A stretch of 64,000 nt of DNA. It comes from Limonium bicolor. Its lineage: Eukaryota; Streptophyta; Magnoliopsida; Caryophyllales; Plumbaginaceae. This document shows, piece after piece, positions 34,807 through 46,249 of this stretch (positions are counted from its first letter, which is position 1; each line of letters starts with the position of its first letter). The DNA lies in assembly GCA_023374045.1 (NCBI GenBank), contig CM041781.1, forward strand, positions 148,110,982 to 148,174,981, written 5' to 3'. Position numbers and translations under genes: made by a program. A model generated the notes under the pieces. The model was not told the DNA's origin and searched no databases. It saw only the letters and a program-made list of their open reading frames with translations.

Positions 34807-35541
34807 CTACCTATTTTGAGCAGCTTTCATGTTCTCCCTGATTTGCTGAACTTCAGCCTTAACTTGTTCTAAGTACTCTGGTCCTATAATGACCGTCTCA
34901 CTCGACTCATCCCAGCAGAGCGGTGTACGACATGGTCTACCGTACAACGCTTGAAAAGGTGCCATCTTGATCGAAGCGTGATAGCTGTTGTTGTATGAAA
35001 ACTCGATCAGATGCAATCTGTCAATCCAACTGCCCTGGAAGTCTAAGGCACATGCTCTCAGCATGTCCTCGAGTGTCTGAATAGTACGCTCAGTCTGACC
35101 ATCTGTCTGAGGATGGAACGCGGTACTCAGTTTGAGTTCTGTACCCAACGCTTCTCTGGTAGCTCTCCAGTACCTCGAAAGGAATCTGGTATCTCTATCA
35201 GACACTATGGTCTTTGGTATGCCGTGATGCCTCATAATTTCTTTCTCAAATAACTCAGCTAATTTGGTCACCTTCCAAGTATCCTTCATCGGTATGAATC
35301 GGGCTACTTTGGTAAGGCGATCCACCACCACCCATATCATGTTGAGACCTCCCCTAGCAGGTGGAAGCCCAACTACGAAGTCCATGGAGATATCATGGAA
35401 CTTCCACTCTGGAACTGGCATCGACTGTACCATTCCGCCCGGTCGTTGGTGCTCGAATTTCGCCTTCTGGCATGTGAGACACCTCAAGACGAACTCGGTA
35501 ACATCTGTCTTCATCCCCGACCACCAGAAGTATCTCTTCAT
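34807..35541 (-). pseudogene. pol: Tekay integrase catalytic core
   Basis: The 244-residue frame starts inside the HHCC zinc region (CLTCQKAKFEHQRPGG). The DDE triad reads as Asp in ISMDFVVGLP, Asp in IVSDRDTRF and Glu in HPQTDGQTERTIQ. The first two His of the zinc motif lie in the preceding frame ([12 protein letters not shown]), so one indel near 35545 separates them. Confidence 0.9.
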
Positions 35542-35546
35542 GTCTT

Positions 35547-36428
35547 TTACATTTTAGAGGCTCCCGGATGGATTGAAACTGAAGAACAGTGTGATTCTCT
35601 AAGTATACGGTCTTTCAGATCCGTGTTACCTCGTGGTATGCATAATCGGCCCTTAAGTCTGATCAGATCATCATCATGAAGTCTGAAGTCGTATTTCTGA
35701 CTCTCAAAGGTACCATCTGTCAGCTTCTGTCTGACCTCTCCCATATACTCATCTGTCCTCTGAGCCTCTCGCACCTCATCAACCAAGCTGGAGAAGGAGA
35801 CTAGCGAATGGAGTGAGTGTGCTCGACGGCTCAGGGCATCTGCTACAATATTGGCCTTCCCTTCTTTGTATTGGAGGTCAATGTCATAGTCTTTCAGAAA
35901 CTCTAACCATCTCCTCTGTCGAAGATTTAACTCCTTCTGAGTGAATATGTATTTCAAACTTTTATGATCGGTATAGATCGTGACACTAACCCCATATAAG
36001 TAGTGGCGCCATATCTTCAGAGCGAAGACTACAGCTCCCAGCTCTAAATCATGTGTGGGGTAGTTCTCCTCATGTTTCTTCAACTGGCGTGAGGCATATG
36101 CCACCACCTTGCCATGTTGCATGAGCACGCAACCCAGCCCTCTGCCAGATGCATCACAATAAACCTCAAAGCCCTCTGTACCGTCTGGAATGGTCAGTAC
36201 CGGTGCAGTGGTCAGTGAGTCCTTCAAGCGCTGAAATGATCTCTCACAGTCATCTGTCCACAGAAATGGTGCATCTTTATTCATCAGACTGGTCATCGGC
36301 TTCGCGACCTTGCTGAAATCTCTAACAAACCTCCTGTAGTAACCTGCCAGACCGAGAAAGCTCCGGATGTCGGTAACAGTCTTCGGCCTTGGCCAGGTAC
36401 GTACGGCATCAATCTTTGCTGGATCCAC
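35547..36428 (-). pseudogene. pol: Tekay RT thumb/connection and RNase H
   Basis: 293-residue frame. It starts after RT with [14 protein letters not shown], then KDAPFLWT, then RNase H with [29 protein letters not shown] and [11 protein letters not shown], ending [10 protein letters not shown] and the N-terminal integrase His region. RNase H degrades the RNA strand of the RNA-DNA hybrid. A frame break at about 36430-36500 separates it from RT. Confidence 0.9.
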
Positions 36429-36501
36429 TGCGATCCCAGCATCTGAGATGACATGACCTAGGAAGGAGACCTGGTCAAGCCAAAACTCACACTTGGAGAA
36501 C

Positions 36502-36987
36502 TTAGCATATAGCTGGTTCCCTCAATATTTCCAATACCCTCCTCAAATGTTCCTCATGCTCAACCTTAGACTTTGAATATATCAGAATATCATCAATAAA
36601 AACCACAACCGACTTGTCCAGCTGCTCCCGGAACAAGCGGTTCATCAGATCCATAAACTTCGCCGGTGCGTTCGACAAACCGAACGGCATCACTGTAAAC
36701 TCGTAGTGGCCGTATCGTGTCCGGAATGCCGTCTTCTCAATGTCTCCCTCCTTAATGGCTATCTGATGATACCCCGATCTGAGATCAATCTTGGAAAACA
36801 CAGATGCTCCCTTCAACTGATCGAACAGATCGTCAATGCGGGGTAGTGGGTACTTATTCTTCACTGTCACTGCATTCAGCTCTCTGTAGTCGATGCAGAG
36901 GCAGAGACTACCATCCTTCTTCTTCACGAAGAGGACTGGCGCTCCCCATGGTGACACACTTGGTCTAATGAATCCCTTATCCAACAA
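36502..36987 (-). pseudogene. pol: Tekay reverse transcriptase
   Basis: 161-residue frame with [21 protein letters not shown], then CIDYRELN, then [14 protein letters not shown], then [13 protein letters not shown], then [17 protein letters not shown] and the catalytic FIDDILIYS. The upstream [18 protein letters not shown] motif lies in another frame near 37040-37090. This is the core polymerase domain, apart from frame breaks at both ends. Confidence 0.92.
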
Positions 36988-37249
36988 ATCTTTTAATTGT
37001 TTTTAACTCAGTCATTTCTGCCGGAGCCATACGATATGGTGCTTTGGCTATCGGTCCGGTACCAGGTAGCAGCTCAATGGTGAACTCTACCTCCCGAGTG
37101 GGTGGCATGCCGGGAAGTTCCCGTGGAAACAAGTCGGGGAACTCCGAACACTACAGTAAATCGGGGTCGAACTCAGGGTCTTCTCTATGTCCTGTACATA
37201 GCAGAGGTATACTTCCTTTCTCTTAATTCTCTATGCATTGCCATGGAGG

Positions 37250-37690
37250 GGTGATGATCTTAGTCGAAGGCTCTCTGGCCTCTGGCGGTATGATATTGTT
37301 ACCCCAGACGGACTCCTGAGCAGCATCTATGCTCGGCGCAGAGGATACGTCCCTTGTGCCGCTCCAACCAGTTCATCCCGAAGATAACATCAAATCCTAG
37401 CTTACTGAACTCAATGAAACTGACTGGGAAGTCTTCCCCCTTAATTCTGATGGTGGCTCCTCGGTAGTGACGAGTGCAACGAACCTTCTCCTTAGACGGG
37501 AGCGAACGGAAGTCGGGTAGCTCATCAGCGTCTAGCCCAACCTGCTCGCAAATGATGCAGAGACAAAGGTATGCGAGGCCTGAGTCGAAGAGAACTGATG
37601 CCTCAATCCCATTGATCGGAAGGTGCCGGTGAGGATAGTACCGCTAGCGTCGGCCTGTGCCTCTGTGAGTATGCTTAGTGCACCTTCCGT
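37250..37690 (-). pseudogene. pol: Tekay aspartic protease region
   Basis: In shifting frames the minus strand reads GTILTGT, then VLFDSG (the active site, normally followed by AS), then FVSASFAS and FPVSFIEF, then GFDVIFGMNWL. This is the chromovirus protease order, directly downstream of the AlkB-like segment and upstream of RT. It would cleave the polyprotein. Confidence 0.75.
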
Positions 37691-37780
37691 ACCGAGTCCA
37701 TAACCTAATTGTGTTCACAAGCTTCATGAGTATTGATGGTATAACAAGAGTCGTAACAATTTTATGAACAACACTGTTAT

Positions 37781-37786
37781 TTTATT
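37781..37786 (-). terminator. AATAAA-type poly(A) signal after the AlkB stop
   Basis: AATAAA on the minus strand, about 75 nt downstream of the AlkB-like stop codon, inside a TGAATAAAATAAC context. It could end a gag-AlkB transcript before pol. Such hexamers are common in AT-rich DNA. Confidence 0.35.
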
Positions 37787-37859
37787 CATGGACCATCCTG
37801 TTTACAACATGTGCTTCAATCTTACATCTCATTTTTCATCTCATTCTAACATTACATGG

Positions 37860-38500
37860 CTAATATTGTCTAAAGGTTAGGTTTAATCTTCCTGGTCTCA
37901 TATGCGTCGCATTGATCACTGCTGACGGTGTCGTATTCAGCTTGATTCTCTTAATCCCATGGTATAACATCCTTGATTCTCCTCCCAAAATTATACATCA
38001 CCTGACTTAAGTACTATATTCTCTGCCGGTCCGCACGCTTCTGCTCGCCGTATAAAAACCCGCATCATCTCCAATGGACCAAGACACTACGGGTATCCCC
38101 TCTTTCGAGAGACTCCGTTGTCTCGTCCTTGTCCTGGTGTAGTCCCAGTTTCCCATTTTTTCGTAGAAGTTTACAATACAAATGTCTGGCTGGATGTCTG
38201 GAATCGGTTCAGCTTCCAACTGGAGCGATTTCCACGACTTGTGTATGACTGGATGGAACTCTTCGGGTATTCCCGGTGGTGAGACTCCATCTTGCTCCCT
38301 TGTGGTTTGGTAATCTTGGCATACGGATTCCAATCCTTGCCCAAGCTCATCATCTTTAATCTCATCCTTGCCTCCCCTGGGTACTCCGGTGTGTAAAAAC
38401 CTCCCGGTCCCATTCCTAGTTGATTGCATCTCCTGATGATGGCTATTTGTGCCTCGGGTGTCAGGTATCCCCTTAATAAAATCATACCTGGGCGGATAAC
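37860..38500 (-). pseudogene. AlkB-homolog 2OG/Fe(II) dioxygenase domain captured in a retrotransposon
   Basis: Reading the minus strand across small frame shifts gives about 213 residues of a plant AlkB-homolog: RPGMILLRGYLTPEAQIAII, GMGPGGFYTPEY, RLKMMSLGKDWNP, SPPGIPEEF, PDICIVNFYEKMG, then LHQDKDET with the HxD iron motif (38125-38139), IPVVSWSIGDDAGF, VLKSGDV, IFGGESR, a YHG with the distal His (37959-37961), and RPGRLNLTFRQY with the Arg residues that hold 2-oxoglutarate, then a TAG stop (37860-37862). AlkB enzymes remove methyl groups from DNA or RNA bases by oxidation. The pattern is closest, as I recall it, to plant ALKBH1-like proteins. It sits between the gag zinc knuckle and protease in the same sense. 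Frame breaks near 38290, 38150 and 38050 need checking. Confidence 0.85.
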
Positions 38501-38721
38501 CTGACATTGTTCGGTGGAAAGTGTACAGTTTCGATGTCGGTGTGCTCCGGTTAAGTGTAGATTGTATAGGGTAGCAATGTTGAATCTTCCTAAAGTGGTA
38601 GTAGGTTATATCTTACTTATGTTCTAATCTCATCTTATTCTTACTTAACTCATATATTCACCAAACATGCATGATAATGCGGTAAGCAGGTAGTTTTATT
38701 ACTAAATGGTTATAGTGGTAC
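38501..38721 (-). other. Candidate intron joining gag to AlkB (221 nt)
   Basis: On the minus strand GAGGCCAG is followed by GTACCACT, with in-frame stops and AT-rich sequence, up to AATGTCAG just before the first AlkB codon GTT. The acceptor leaves AlkB starting on a codon boundary. I infer splicing; no transcript is available. Confidence 0.45.
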
Positions 38722-39057
38722 CTGGCCTCGATGAGGGCTCAGGCTCATCGTCCGATCCACCATGTGTAGAGTGGGCCCGTCTTCGGGTCACCCTTGGGTT
38801 CTTGTCCGCCGGCTGCTGCACTTTCCTCTGACCGTCAGATCCAGCTCCCTGATCGGTCTTGCCCATTGCCCCTGGTATCGGGCCTATAGGCTCTGCTAGC
38901 AGGATTCCGGTAACACTCATAAGCTCGATGCCCGTAGACACCACAGAAGTTGCACTCCACCTTATTTCCCTTACAGTCGAGCCCGGGGGTCCTTGTGACA
39001 CATCTACAAATGAAGCGTCGCTGGTGACACCACCAGCTCCCCTCTCAGTCTCAGATC

Positions 39058-39134
39058 CTGATGATTCATATTGTCATTCTCATATCTCAAATGGTTACTA
39101 ACTTTTCTTAACTCATTCACTATCAATTTCCTAC
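39058..39134 (-). other. Candidate intron 2 of gag (77 nt)
   Basis: GCGCCAAAG followed by GTAGGAAATTG... and ending AATCATCAG, between the Lys/Gln-rich tail and the zinc knuckle. Contains in-frame stops. Confidence 0.4.
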
Positions 39135-39386
39135 CTTTGGCGCCTTAGAGCGCAGGGGTGTAGCTGCAATAGCGTATGTCAGCTTCAATGGCTCTTCCGA
39201 AGCCTTCTCCTTTTCCTCCTTCCCTTTCGGGTTCTGATTTTTCTGGGCCTGAGGCTGGTACTTTTGTTTCTTGTACCCTCCTTGCCCTTGACTTTCTGAG
39301 CTCTTCCCAGCACTCTTCCTCTTTGCATTCTCCTCGTCCCTCAGCTGGACGGTAATCTCCACCTTAGCAGCGGCATGATAGCACTC

Positions 39387-39472
39387 CTGCTTTTCCATAG
39401 TATTAGTCTCACTTATTTCTCATAATCTAAATCTTATTCATCACTTACTCACATCTCAATCGTTCTTATTAC
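39387..39472 (-). other. Candidate intron 1 of gag (86 nt)
   Basis: TACCTTGCAG followed by GTAATAAG, ending GGAAAAGCAG, then GAGTGCTAT. Removal would join TTLQ to ECYHAAA in frame, which is what related gag proteins look like at this point. Confidence 0.5.
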
Positions 39473-40314
39473 CTGCAAGGTAGTGTAACTCGTCGGCCCC
39501 ATGCCGTAGCGGAGTCGATGGCTAAGCCGCCATAGAAGCGGTCCACCAAGATCTGGTCAGAATACCCTAGACCTGGCAGAAGAAGGAGCAAGGCAGTGAA
39601 CTCTGAGTAATACTCGTCCACTGTCATCTTGTCCGATGCTTAAGCGCATCTAACTGCAAGCGCTTCTCGTCTGGACATGGGGGGGTAGTACTTTGCCCGT
39701 AACAAGGCGGTGTACTGCTCCCAGCCGAACTCTGGATTGGCCACATGTCGGCCCTCACCAGCTTCCACCAATCGCCCGCCGCCCCCTTCAGTAGAAAGCA
39801 GCTAAGCGCACCTGATCCCAGCAGGGACATCAAGGGTCTCGAAGGCGGTCTCCAGCTCGGAGATACGCCTCAAGATTGGTGGGATCGGTCTCCCCCTTAA
39901 AATGCGCGGGTCGAAGGTCTGCAAGACTCCACCCAATTTGGTTCCCTAGGGTGTGTGGCGGTGGAGGTGGTGCACCCACACCAGGCTGATAGCCCATATG
40001 CCCTAAAGCGGCTACGATCTCTGCGATCGTCTGCCCTCTCCTGGTATCCCTGAAGTATCCTCACCCCGGCCGCGACCTCGGCCTCCTCTAGGGGTCCTGC
40101 CATTGAACAAGCATAACTTACATTAGATTCACATTCACCACTGTTTTGGTTAGTAAATTTATAACGTCCGTAGACGGTAAGACAATCCACACTTATTAGT
40201 AGTCATCTGACTCTACACTCTAAACTTCTCACACCTTAACCCAACACTCATTCCTACTTATATCCTAACTCGGTTGTTACTATGTCCGGTATTTCTTGAT
40301 CAGAGCGTAACTGC

Positions 40315-40326
40315 GCTCTGATACCA
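40315..40326 (-). promoter_or_regulatory. Tekay primer-binding site (tRNA-iMet)
   Basis: Minus strand TGGTATCAGAGCG, five bases inside the 5' LTR. Matches initiator tRNA-Met for 13 nt, then diverges. Confidence 0.88.
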
Positions 40327-40331
40327 CTTTT

Positions 40332-43300
40332 TGTAACACCATCCAAAGCCTATCGTGGTATCGCAAACTGAACTTAATCGAATACGTCGCAGCGGAAATA
40401 AACAACCTGGACCTTGCCACGGTCTGATCGTTAGATATACCGGCTTAACGTTTACAATACTGTGTCCAAAATACTCATCCAACTCAAACATCAAACATTT
40501 ATAATACCACAACCAACCGAGTACTAAATCTTAACATAATCTCAAACTTACATCAGTTCAATCTAAACAGTCGGGTGCACAGGCGCAACCCGAACTCAAA
40601 ACTAAAAACCCACCCTAAGTCTAACGCTCCTACTCTCGTAGTGCGTCCCATGGGTCTCTTACCTGCAAGTGTAAAAATAGCCCCGAGGGGGTCAGCACGA
40701 ATGCTGGTACACCCTCTCATGCCCCCAAGCTAACGGGGCTACTACGGACTAATTGTCGATAGCATGGAAATTGATTACATACACAAGCATAAATTGAAGT
40801 GCAATAACAATAACCACAGATGAACATATATAGTTCACAACCACATGAACCGACTCAAGCGTTCCCTTAACAAGTGGGTTAGAAACCCCCTCCTTAGTCC
40901 TCATTTCCTTAATCTCAGTTACCTATTACCTTAATCTTAATCTCAATCTTAATCTTAATCTCAGTATACAAACCTTTCCTGGAAGGGATTGGTTGTAGCT
41001 TAATTCGAACCTGGGATTTAGGTGATCCCACCGCACCATCCTTAATGCCACCTACTCTGGACGGGAGTCCAGCGTAGCTGAGCCGGCAACCGGCCCTAGG
41101 CACAAAGCCGAAAGACAAGTTAAGCGGAGGGCGGACGTCTGATTCAGTACCAGCCCCCTTTTTCCTTAGCATGCATGACGGAGGCTGGTCCCGGGTTTCC
41201 TCACTCAAGTTCAAGTTAGTAGACTCTTAAACACCATGTGCTAGCTAAGCCTTAACGGGCATTAACAACAACATCAAAAACTAACCTTATTCTTAACTCA
41301 GTAAGTACGAAACTTGGTTAGTAACAAATCTAAAGTCTCGCGGGTTGGTTGTACATATAACACAATCACAACAAGAACAATATAACCCGGTTGCATGTTT
41401 ATTTGTTTTAGTCATAGCAATAAACAGATAGCACACAAGCCGGGGACACCTCGTTAGCAAGCAGGTCACAAGAAGGATGTACCGTTCACCGTCGACGATC
41501 GTTTGGTTATCTCCTTCCAAGTCCCAATTCACAAAGCCTAGAACATTGATTCAGTTTTAGGTTATTATCAATCCAACTCAATAGAATTACTTAACTTTCC
41601 TAGACATCAACTTTTACCCATTGTTTTTCACTAAGTCTTATGGTTTTTAACTTGACTCCTAAGTGCATCATTTCCTCATTATTTATTACACTTACTCTCC
41701 CACTTAATGACCATCACACCCACCAAACAAGTCCTTAACAATCTCATAACATCCATACTTAATTATCCCCATCATTTCCTAACCTTAAACAAGGTTTTTG
41801 GTCCATACAGTGGCCTGTCCGAACTTGTGTCCGGACTTCCCAAGTTCGGACACAAGTCGAGACTCAAAACTGAAAACAGACGCCTGTCCGAACTTGTGTC
41901 CGGACTTCGGAAGTTCGGACATGGGTCGAGGAAAATTCAAAGTAGAAGCGGACACGTCCGAACTTGTGTCCGGACTTCCAAAGGTCGGACACAAGTCCGA
42001 AAAATTTTCACGCAACAGGGCTTGTCCGAACGTCCATGTCCGGACGGATGTTCGGACAAGGCAAAACACTCATTTTCTAAGCCTTCAAACACTTAACCAA
42101 TTTTCACCAAACTTCTCCTAAACCTTCATAATGTCTTCTAACTTCATTTGTCACATTTACATCCTCATACAACATCCCACAAAACTCATTTTCCATCTCC
42201 TTAAACACTTACTCACTTCATACCAAAATTCCTACACTGATATTTTCCTTGGTTTTCTAAGTGGTGTTCATACCTATGATAGCCACTATGCCAATAATGT
42301 TCCCTCACTACTACAACATCATCTCCCAAGCATCTTTCTCCTTCTAAAACTCTTTTATGCATTTACTTAAAGTTCCTTCCCAAGCTTAAACTTCCATCAT
42401 CAACACATTATTCCCTTCCTAGTTGTGCAACAACATTTGCCTAAGTCCTAAATACTCAGATACATTCTCTTGATTTCTAAATCCTTCCTAGTAATGCCTA
42501 AGTCATTATAAGTCCTTAGAACACCTTATTCTCACCCTTTTTCACCAAGACAATCTCTAGAACATCCTAGTACCTCACTTAGTCATTAAATTCCCTTAGA
42601 ATGTCTTAAACACTTAAGCTCTCCTTTAAATTTTGCCATAGGTTCTCTAGTATATAATACCACCTAATACATGGTTTTTCTCCATCAAACAACCAACATC
42701 ACCCAAATTCTCACCACAACACCTTAACACCCAATTTACACCAAAACCACACCACATCATCATAGTGCTTAAACTTAAAATGCTTGGCACTTAGGCCCTT
42801 AAATGACAATAATCTTAACCACTGAATTTCCACATATATTGCCTTCAACCTGCGAATACACAACAAAGCTCCCATTGAAATAAAATGTTTCTTGTAATTC
42901 ACCTTGATGTTCTTAAACTATCTCTTTTTCTCATTTGCTCCTTAGTCACAAGTTCACAAGTATAGTCATTGTTCCTCCTAGGTTTTATAGCACCTTCCCA
43001 ATATAAGCTCTACACTAAACTCATCATATCTAAATCCCATTCCCTTAAACAACAAGACATCTTAAGGTAAGTATTTACCTTGTTCTCTCACAAGCTTAAA
43101 AGCTTTTCTCCTTAGGTTTTTCTTTGTTCAATCTCGGTCACCAATGTGTATCTCTTGCCAATGTTCTAACCAATATCCAATGACTCCAATGAGTACTAGA
43201 TAACACATTAACCCTAAGGGACAAACCCTAGGTTTAAAAATATGTTTTAAGGTATTAATGTGATTGTTTTACCTTGGTTTCTCAAGACAAACTTGGATGT

Positions 43301-44381
43301 GAAGCAAGGAGGACCTCCTCTCTCCTTTGAAGAGTAGAAACAAGCTAGAACAAGGCATAAACATGGAGTCCCATGAGTATATTTTCGGACATGTGAAGAA
43401 AATGGTGGAAACCTAGATTTTCTTACACTTTCTTTACCTTAAGAGAATGGAGATGCCAATGGAGTCTCCAAACTTGAATTTCCTCCTCTAATGGTGGTTT
43501 GACTTGGCACCAAAATGAAGCTCTTGAAGTTTTGAAAAGATAGAAAGGAGGAGCTTGAGCTAACTAAGAAGAGTATGTATTTTGTTTTGGATTTGGAGCT
43601 AAAATGAGCAAGATGTAGCCAAGGGAAGATGGAGCTTTCATGGAGGTTGAGCTCTACGTGAATGGAGAAGAAAGAGAGCAAGAAACCGTGTGAAACAAGG
43701 GAGAATGAAGAAGTGAGGAGAGAGGTAAGTAAAATGTGATATTTATCTTAAAAGGTGAATAGTACTTTATGCTTTATAAGACTTATTTGCTCTCTTAATT
43801 ACTTAGCTAGATGAGGTGGTGAGTCACACTTACAAAAACCGGCCCCCTTTTATGAATGAGGGTAATTAAGTCTTTGTTGACCAAATGTCTCACTTATATA
43901 GACTTATGTTATAAACTAGCTTAATTAATTCACTATTCATCAAAACAAGGCACATTGTTGTGAAATTTTTGATTTCCCATTGATATAGACCTCCAAATGT
44001 GATACTATATAGTACACATATTAATTAAAGAGTAATGATGGACATTTAGCCATTCAAAACTCATTTACAAGACAATTTTTCAAAAACGTGCTTTAAGACT
44101 CCTTAAAGCACATTTTGTGTTTTAACTTGTTTTCAAGCTTGGTTTTCTTTGGTAATTGACTTAAAATGACCATTAGGATATTACTAAGGTCTTAGGACAA
44201 TATTTGGGTACTCTCCCATGTCTCTCCAAGCTTAGAGCACGTTTTTGTCAAAACTGCTCTTTTGGTGTTTCCTTATGTTTTCTTTGATTAGAAATGTTTC
44301 TTAATGTTTCTAAGGCATTATTTAGCCTCCTTATATCTTAGTTTATCATTTGGACACCATATCTAAGTTTGGGGTATTTCA
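40332..44381 (-). repeat. Tekay 5' LTR (4050 bp)
   Basis: Partner of 29939-34031. Contains the same structured block (40677-40766), tRNA-like boxes (41008-41045) and hairpin array (41814-42062). Compared with the other copy many runs lose a single base (for example CCCCCGAGGGGG versus CCCCGAGGGGG). Confidence 0.92.
41814..42062. repeat. Hairpin array in the Tekay 5' LTR
   Basis: Same four units as 31437-31690, with a short deletion in the third spacer. Confidence 0.88.
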
Positions 44382-45790
44382 GCATAATGGTTTATGAGTG
44401 TCGAATTTTTAATAATTTTCAATTAGTTTCTCAATATATTGATGAAAAATTGATTTTACAAATATCCATTTATCAAAATAAAATAATTTTTCATTTGAAA
44501 ATTCGAAACTATCATCCTTTACATGCTAGTAAATTTTCATGAAAAGATTCCACACAGAAGTTACCTGACTAGTTTCGATAAACTTGGATCATTTACCGAG
44601 GTTTTTCTATCTCATCCGTTGTCTATATAAGGAACCTTTCCTACTCACTTAAAATAGATTCCAAAACCCTACAAAAACAGTAAACACGGCCACAAATCAA
44701 TCTCCACGATTTTGCACTTCCGAGCCATATAATTATACCAAAACACTTCCAAAAACTCCAAAAAATTAAGTCTTTGCACTCCTAAAGGTGATCCAACCGT
44801 CAAAACTTTTGAGACTCACCATCCAGACGTGAAGAACACCACCCAGATCGCATAGTCAGAAGCTCGGGTTCAGATTCCTTTGGATCAACCTTCAATGGAA
44901 CAATCGAAGAATCCCGACATGAAGAAACATCCAATTCCCATGGTCAAAATAGATTAGAAATCAAATTCTCTGACTCCCCTCACCTTAATACATTCTCTGC
45001 ATGAATTTCTAACCAAATTGAGTTTTCCTAGTGTTTAAAATAGGGTTTAATTGTGTTTCTGCCTAATAACTTGTAGAATAAGTTTCGTGTTAAATTTGAC
45101 TTCAAAATGAAATCTTTTGAATACTGACGTGGTTATAATCTTCCAAGTCCGAGGTCCCAGACGAAAACACCGCGTGAAAATGCCCAAATGTCATCATTTG
45201 AGGGCGGTTTGTACCCACAGACGCCATGTCCGAGGTCCCAGACGGTGGCGGGATTACACTTTTTTCAAATATTTAGGGTTTTAGAACATGTTTGGGCCCT
45301 ATTCGTGACCCTGAACCCTTCGAAATTTTTATCTTTTACAAGTTTGAACTTTCTATATAATTAGGTTAATTAGGGTCAGTGGGTACGGACATTTTAAAAT
45401 TTGACCTAATTCAACCCCTGAAACCCTAGATTAGTCTATTTCAATTTTCACTTTAATTTTCAATTAAAAAATGTTAGAAAACATAAAAATACAGAAGTTT
45501 GAACACTTAGGTTAAATCAACTTTATAATAAGTCGTTAATGACATTAGTAGAGGAAAAATAACTTAAAAGGGTAGTGAAAGTAATTTGAACCCAAAAAAA
45601 GTTATATACCAAGCCCCCGAACCCGAACTCTAACCATTCATAATTTACCGTAGGTTAAAATTAGGTGGTGACTCATAATAGGTTCTAGTGGGCTAAAGCT
45701 TTAATAATTATTGTTTTATAGAATAGTTATTAAGCTTAGGTTATAACTACACCTAGAACCTAATCAACCCGAATGAACATAGGATAATGT
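44382..45790 (+). mobile_element. Tat-like LTR, segment 2
   Basis: Continues the LTR from 29938. From about 44970 it matches, in opposite orientation, 61530-62500: a TAATAACTTG...AAGTTTCGTG start, GTCCGAGGTCCCAGAC repeats, CAAGCCCCCGAACCCGAACTC, TTAGGTGGTGACTCATAATAGGTTC and a closing CTAATCAACCCGAATGAACATAGGAT. A TATATAAGGAACC box near 44624 is a plausible TATA element. The right boundary, somewhere around 45790-45830, is not certain. Confidence 0.65.
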
Positions 45791-45829
45791 TAAAAAAGTC
45801 CGGGGCCCCCACGACCACCCCGTCGTTTT

Positions 45830-46249
45830 AGCGCTGCTTCACAAGAAATGGAAACATAATAGAAGTTATCTTGACGATAACGGTTCCTCCAAAAATCATC
45901 AACTATCATCTTGCATTCTGGATTATTTGCCCAACGGTTTTCGAACCTAGAGAGTCTAGGCCCTCTATATGTTAATGGTTTGAGATTAAGTTTGAGTGGT
46001 TTGTGGTCTGAACGACCCTATCGAAGGTGTATGTTTTACGCAGATGGGAATAGATCGGACCACTGTGGGTAACAACAAATCTATCAAGCCTACTCAAAGT
46101 TTTCTGTCGTGTCTTTTGTTCGTCATTGTGCACATATTTCCAAAAAAACTAGATCAATCAATCCATAGTTGCTCAAATAGTTTTTGAATGTAGACATCAT
46201 ACCGTGATTGTGATCTCATAGTCCACGCTGTTCATATCCACACAAGATT
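45830..46249 (-). pseudogene. LINE ORF2 endonuclease fragment, downstream part
   Basis: Minus strand, with frame shifts, reads FKNYLSNYGLIDLVF, then RLDRFVVTHSGP, and near the left end FENRW.NNPECKMIVDDFW. This is the order found in the apurinic-type endonuclease and linker of plant L1 LINEs (MxxFRxxLxxCGLxDL, RLDR, FENxW). It continues upstream across the solo LTR. Stops and shifts make it non-functional. Confidence 0.7.

Larger units (their letters stand above)
38702..40103 (-). pseudogene. gag: Tekay gag with CCHC zinc knuckle, frames broken, intron-like gaps
   Basis: Starts ATG at 40103 (MAGPLEEAEVAAGVRIL). In successive frames it reads GVGAPPPPPHTLGNQ, HFKGETDPTNLEAYLR, AKYYPPMSRRE and KMTVDEYYSEF, then FYGGLAIDSATA and PTSYTTLQ, then ECYHAAAKVEI, a Lys/Gln-rich basic tail and a zinc knuckle CNFCGVYGHRAYEC (38907-38961). 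Two gaps, 39387-39472 and 39058-39134, have GT...CAG borders and AT-rich sequence like small plant introns. Gag would assemble the particle and bind RNA. Confidence 0.8.
29939..44381 (-). mobile_element. Tekay/Del-like chromovirus carrying an AlkB domain, 14.4 kb
   Basis: LTRs of about 4.1 kb at 29939-34031 and 40332-44381, a tRNA-iMet primer site (40315-40326), polypurine tract (34032-34049), gag, AlkB-like domain, PR, RT, RNase H, integrase and C-terminal chromodomain, all on the minus strand. Flanks are GCATT and GCATA, a 4-of-5 match for a 5-bp target duplication. Long LTRs, iMet primer and chromodomain place it in or near Tekay. It is inserted in a Tat-like LTR in opposite sense. Coding frames are broken by small indels. 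Confidence 0.88.

Noticed and set aside
37781..38500. AlkB segment as an ordinary processed pseudogene inserted by chance
   Set aside because: Not excluded, but no poly(A) run or flanking duplication is seen, it has the sense and phase expected for fusion to gag, and it lies exactly between two protein units.
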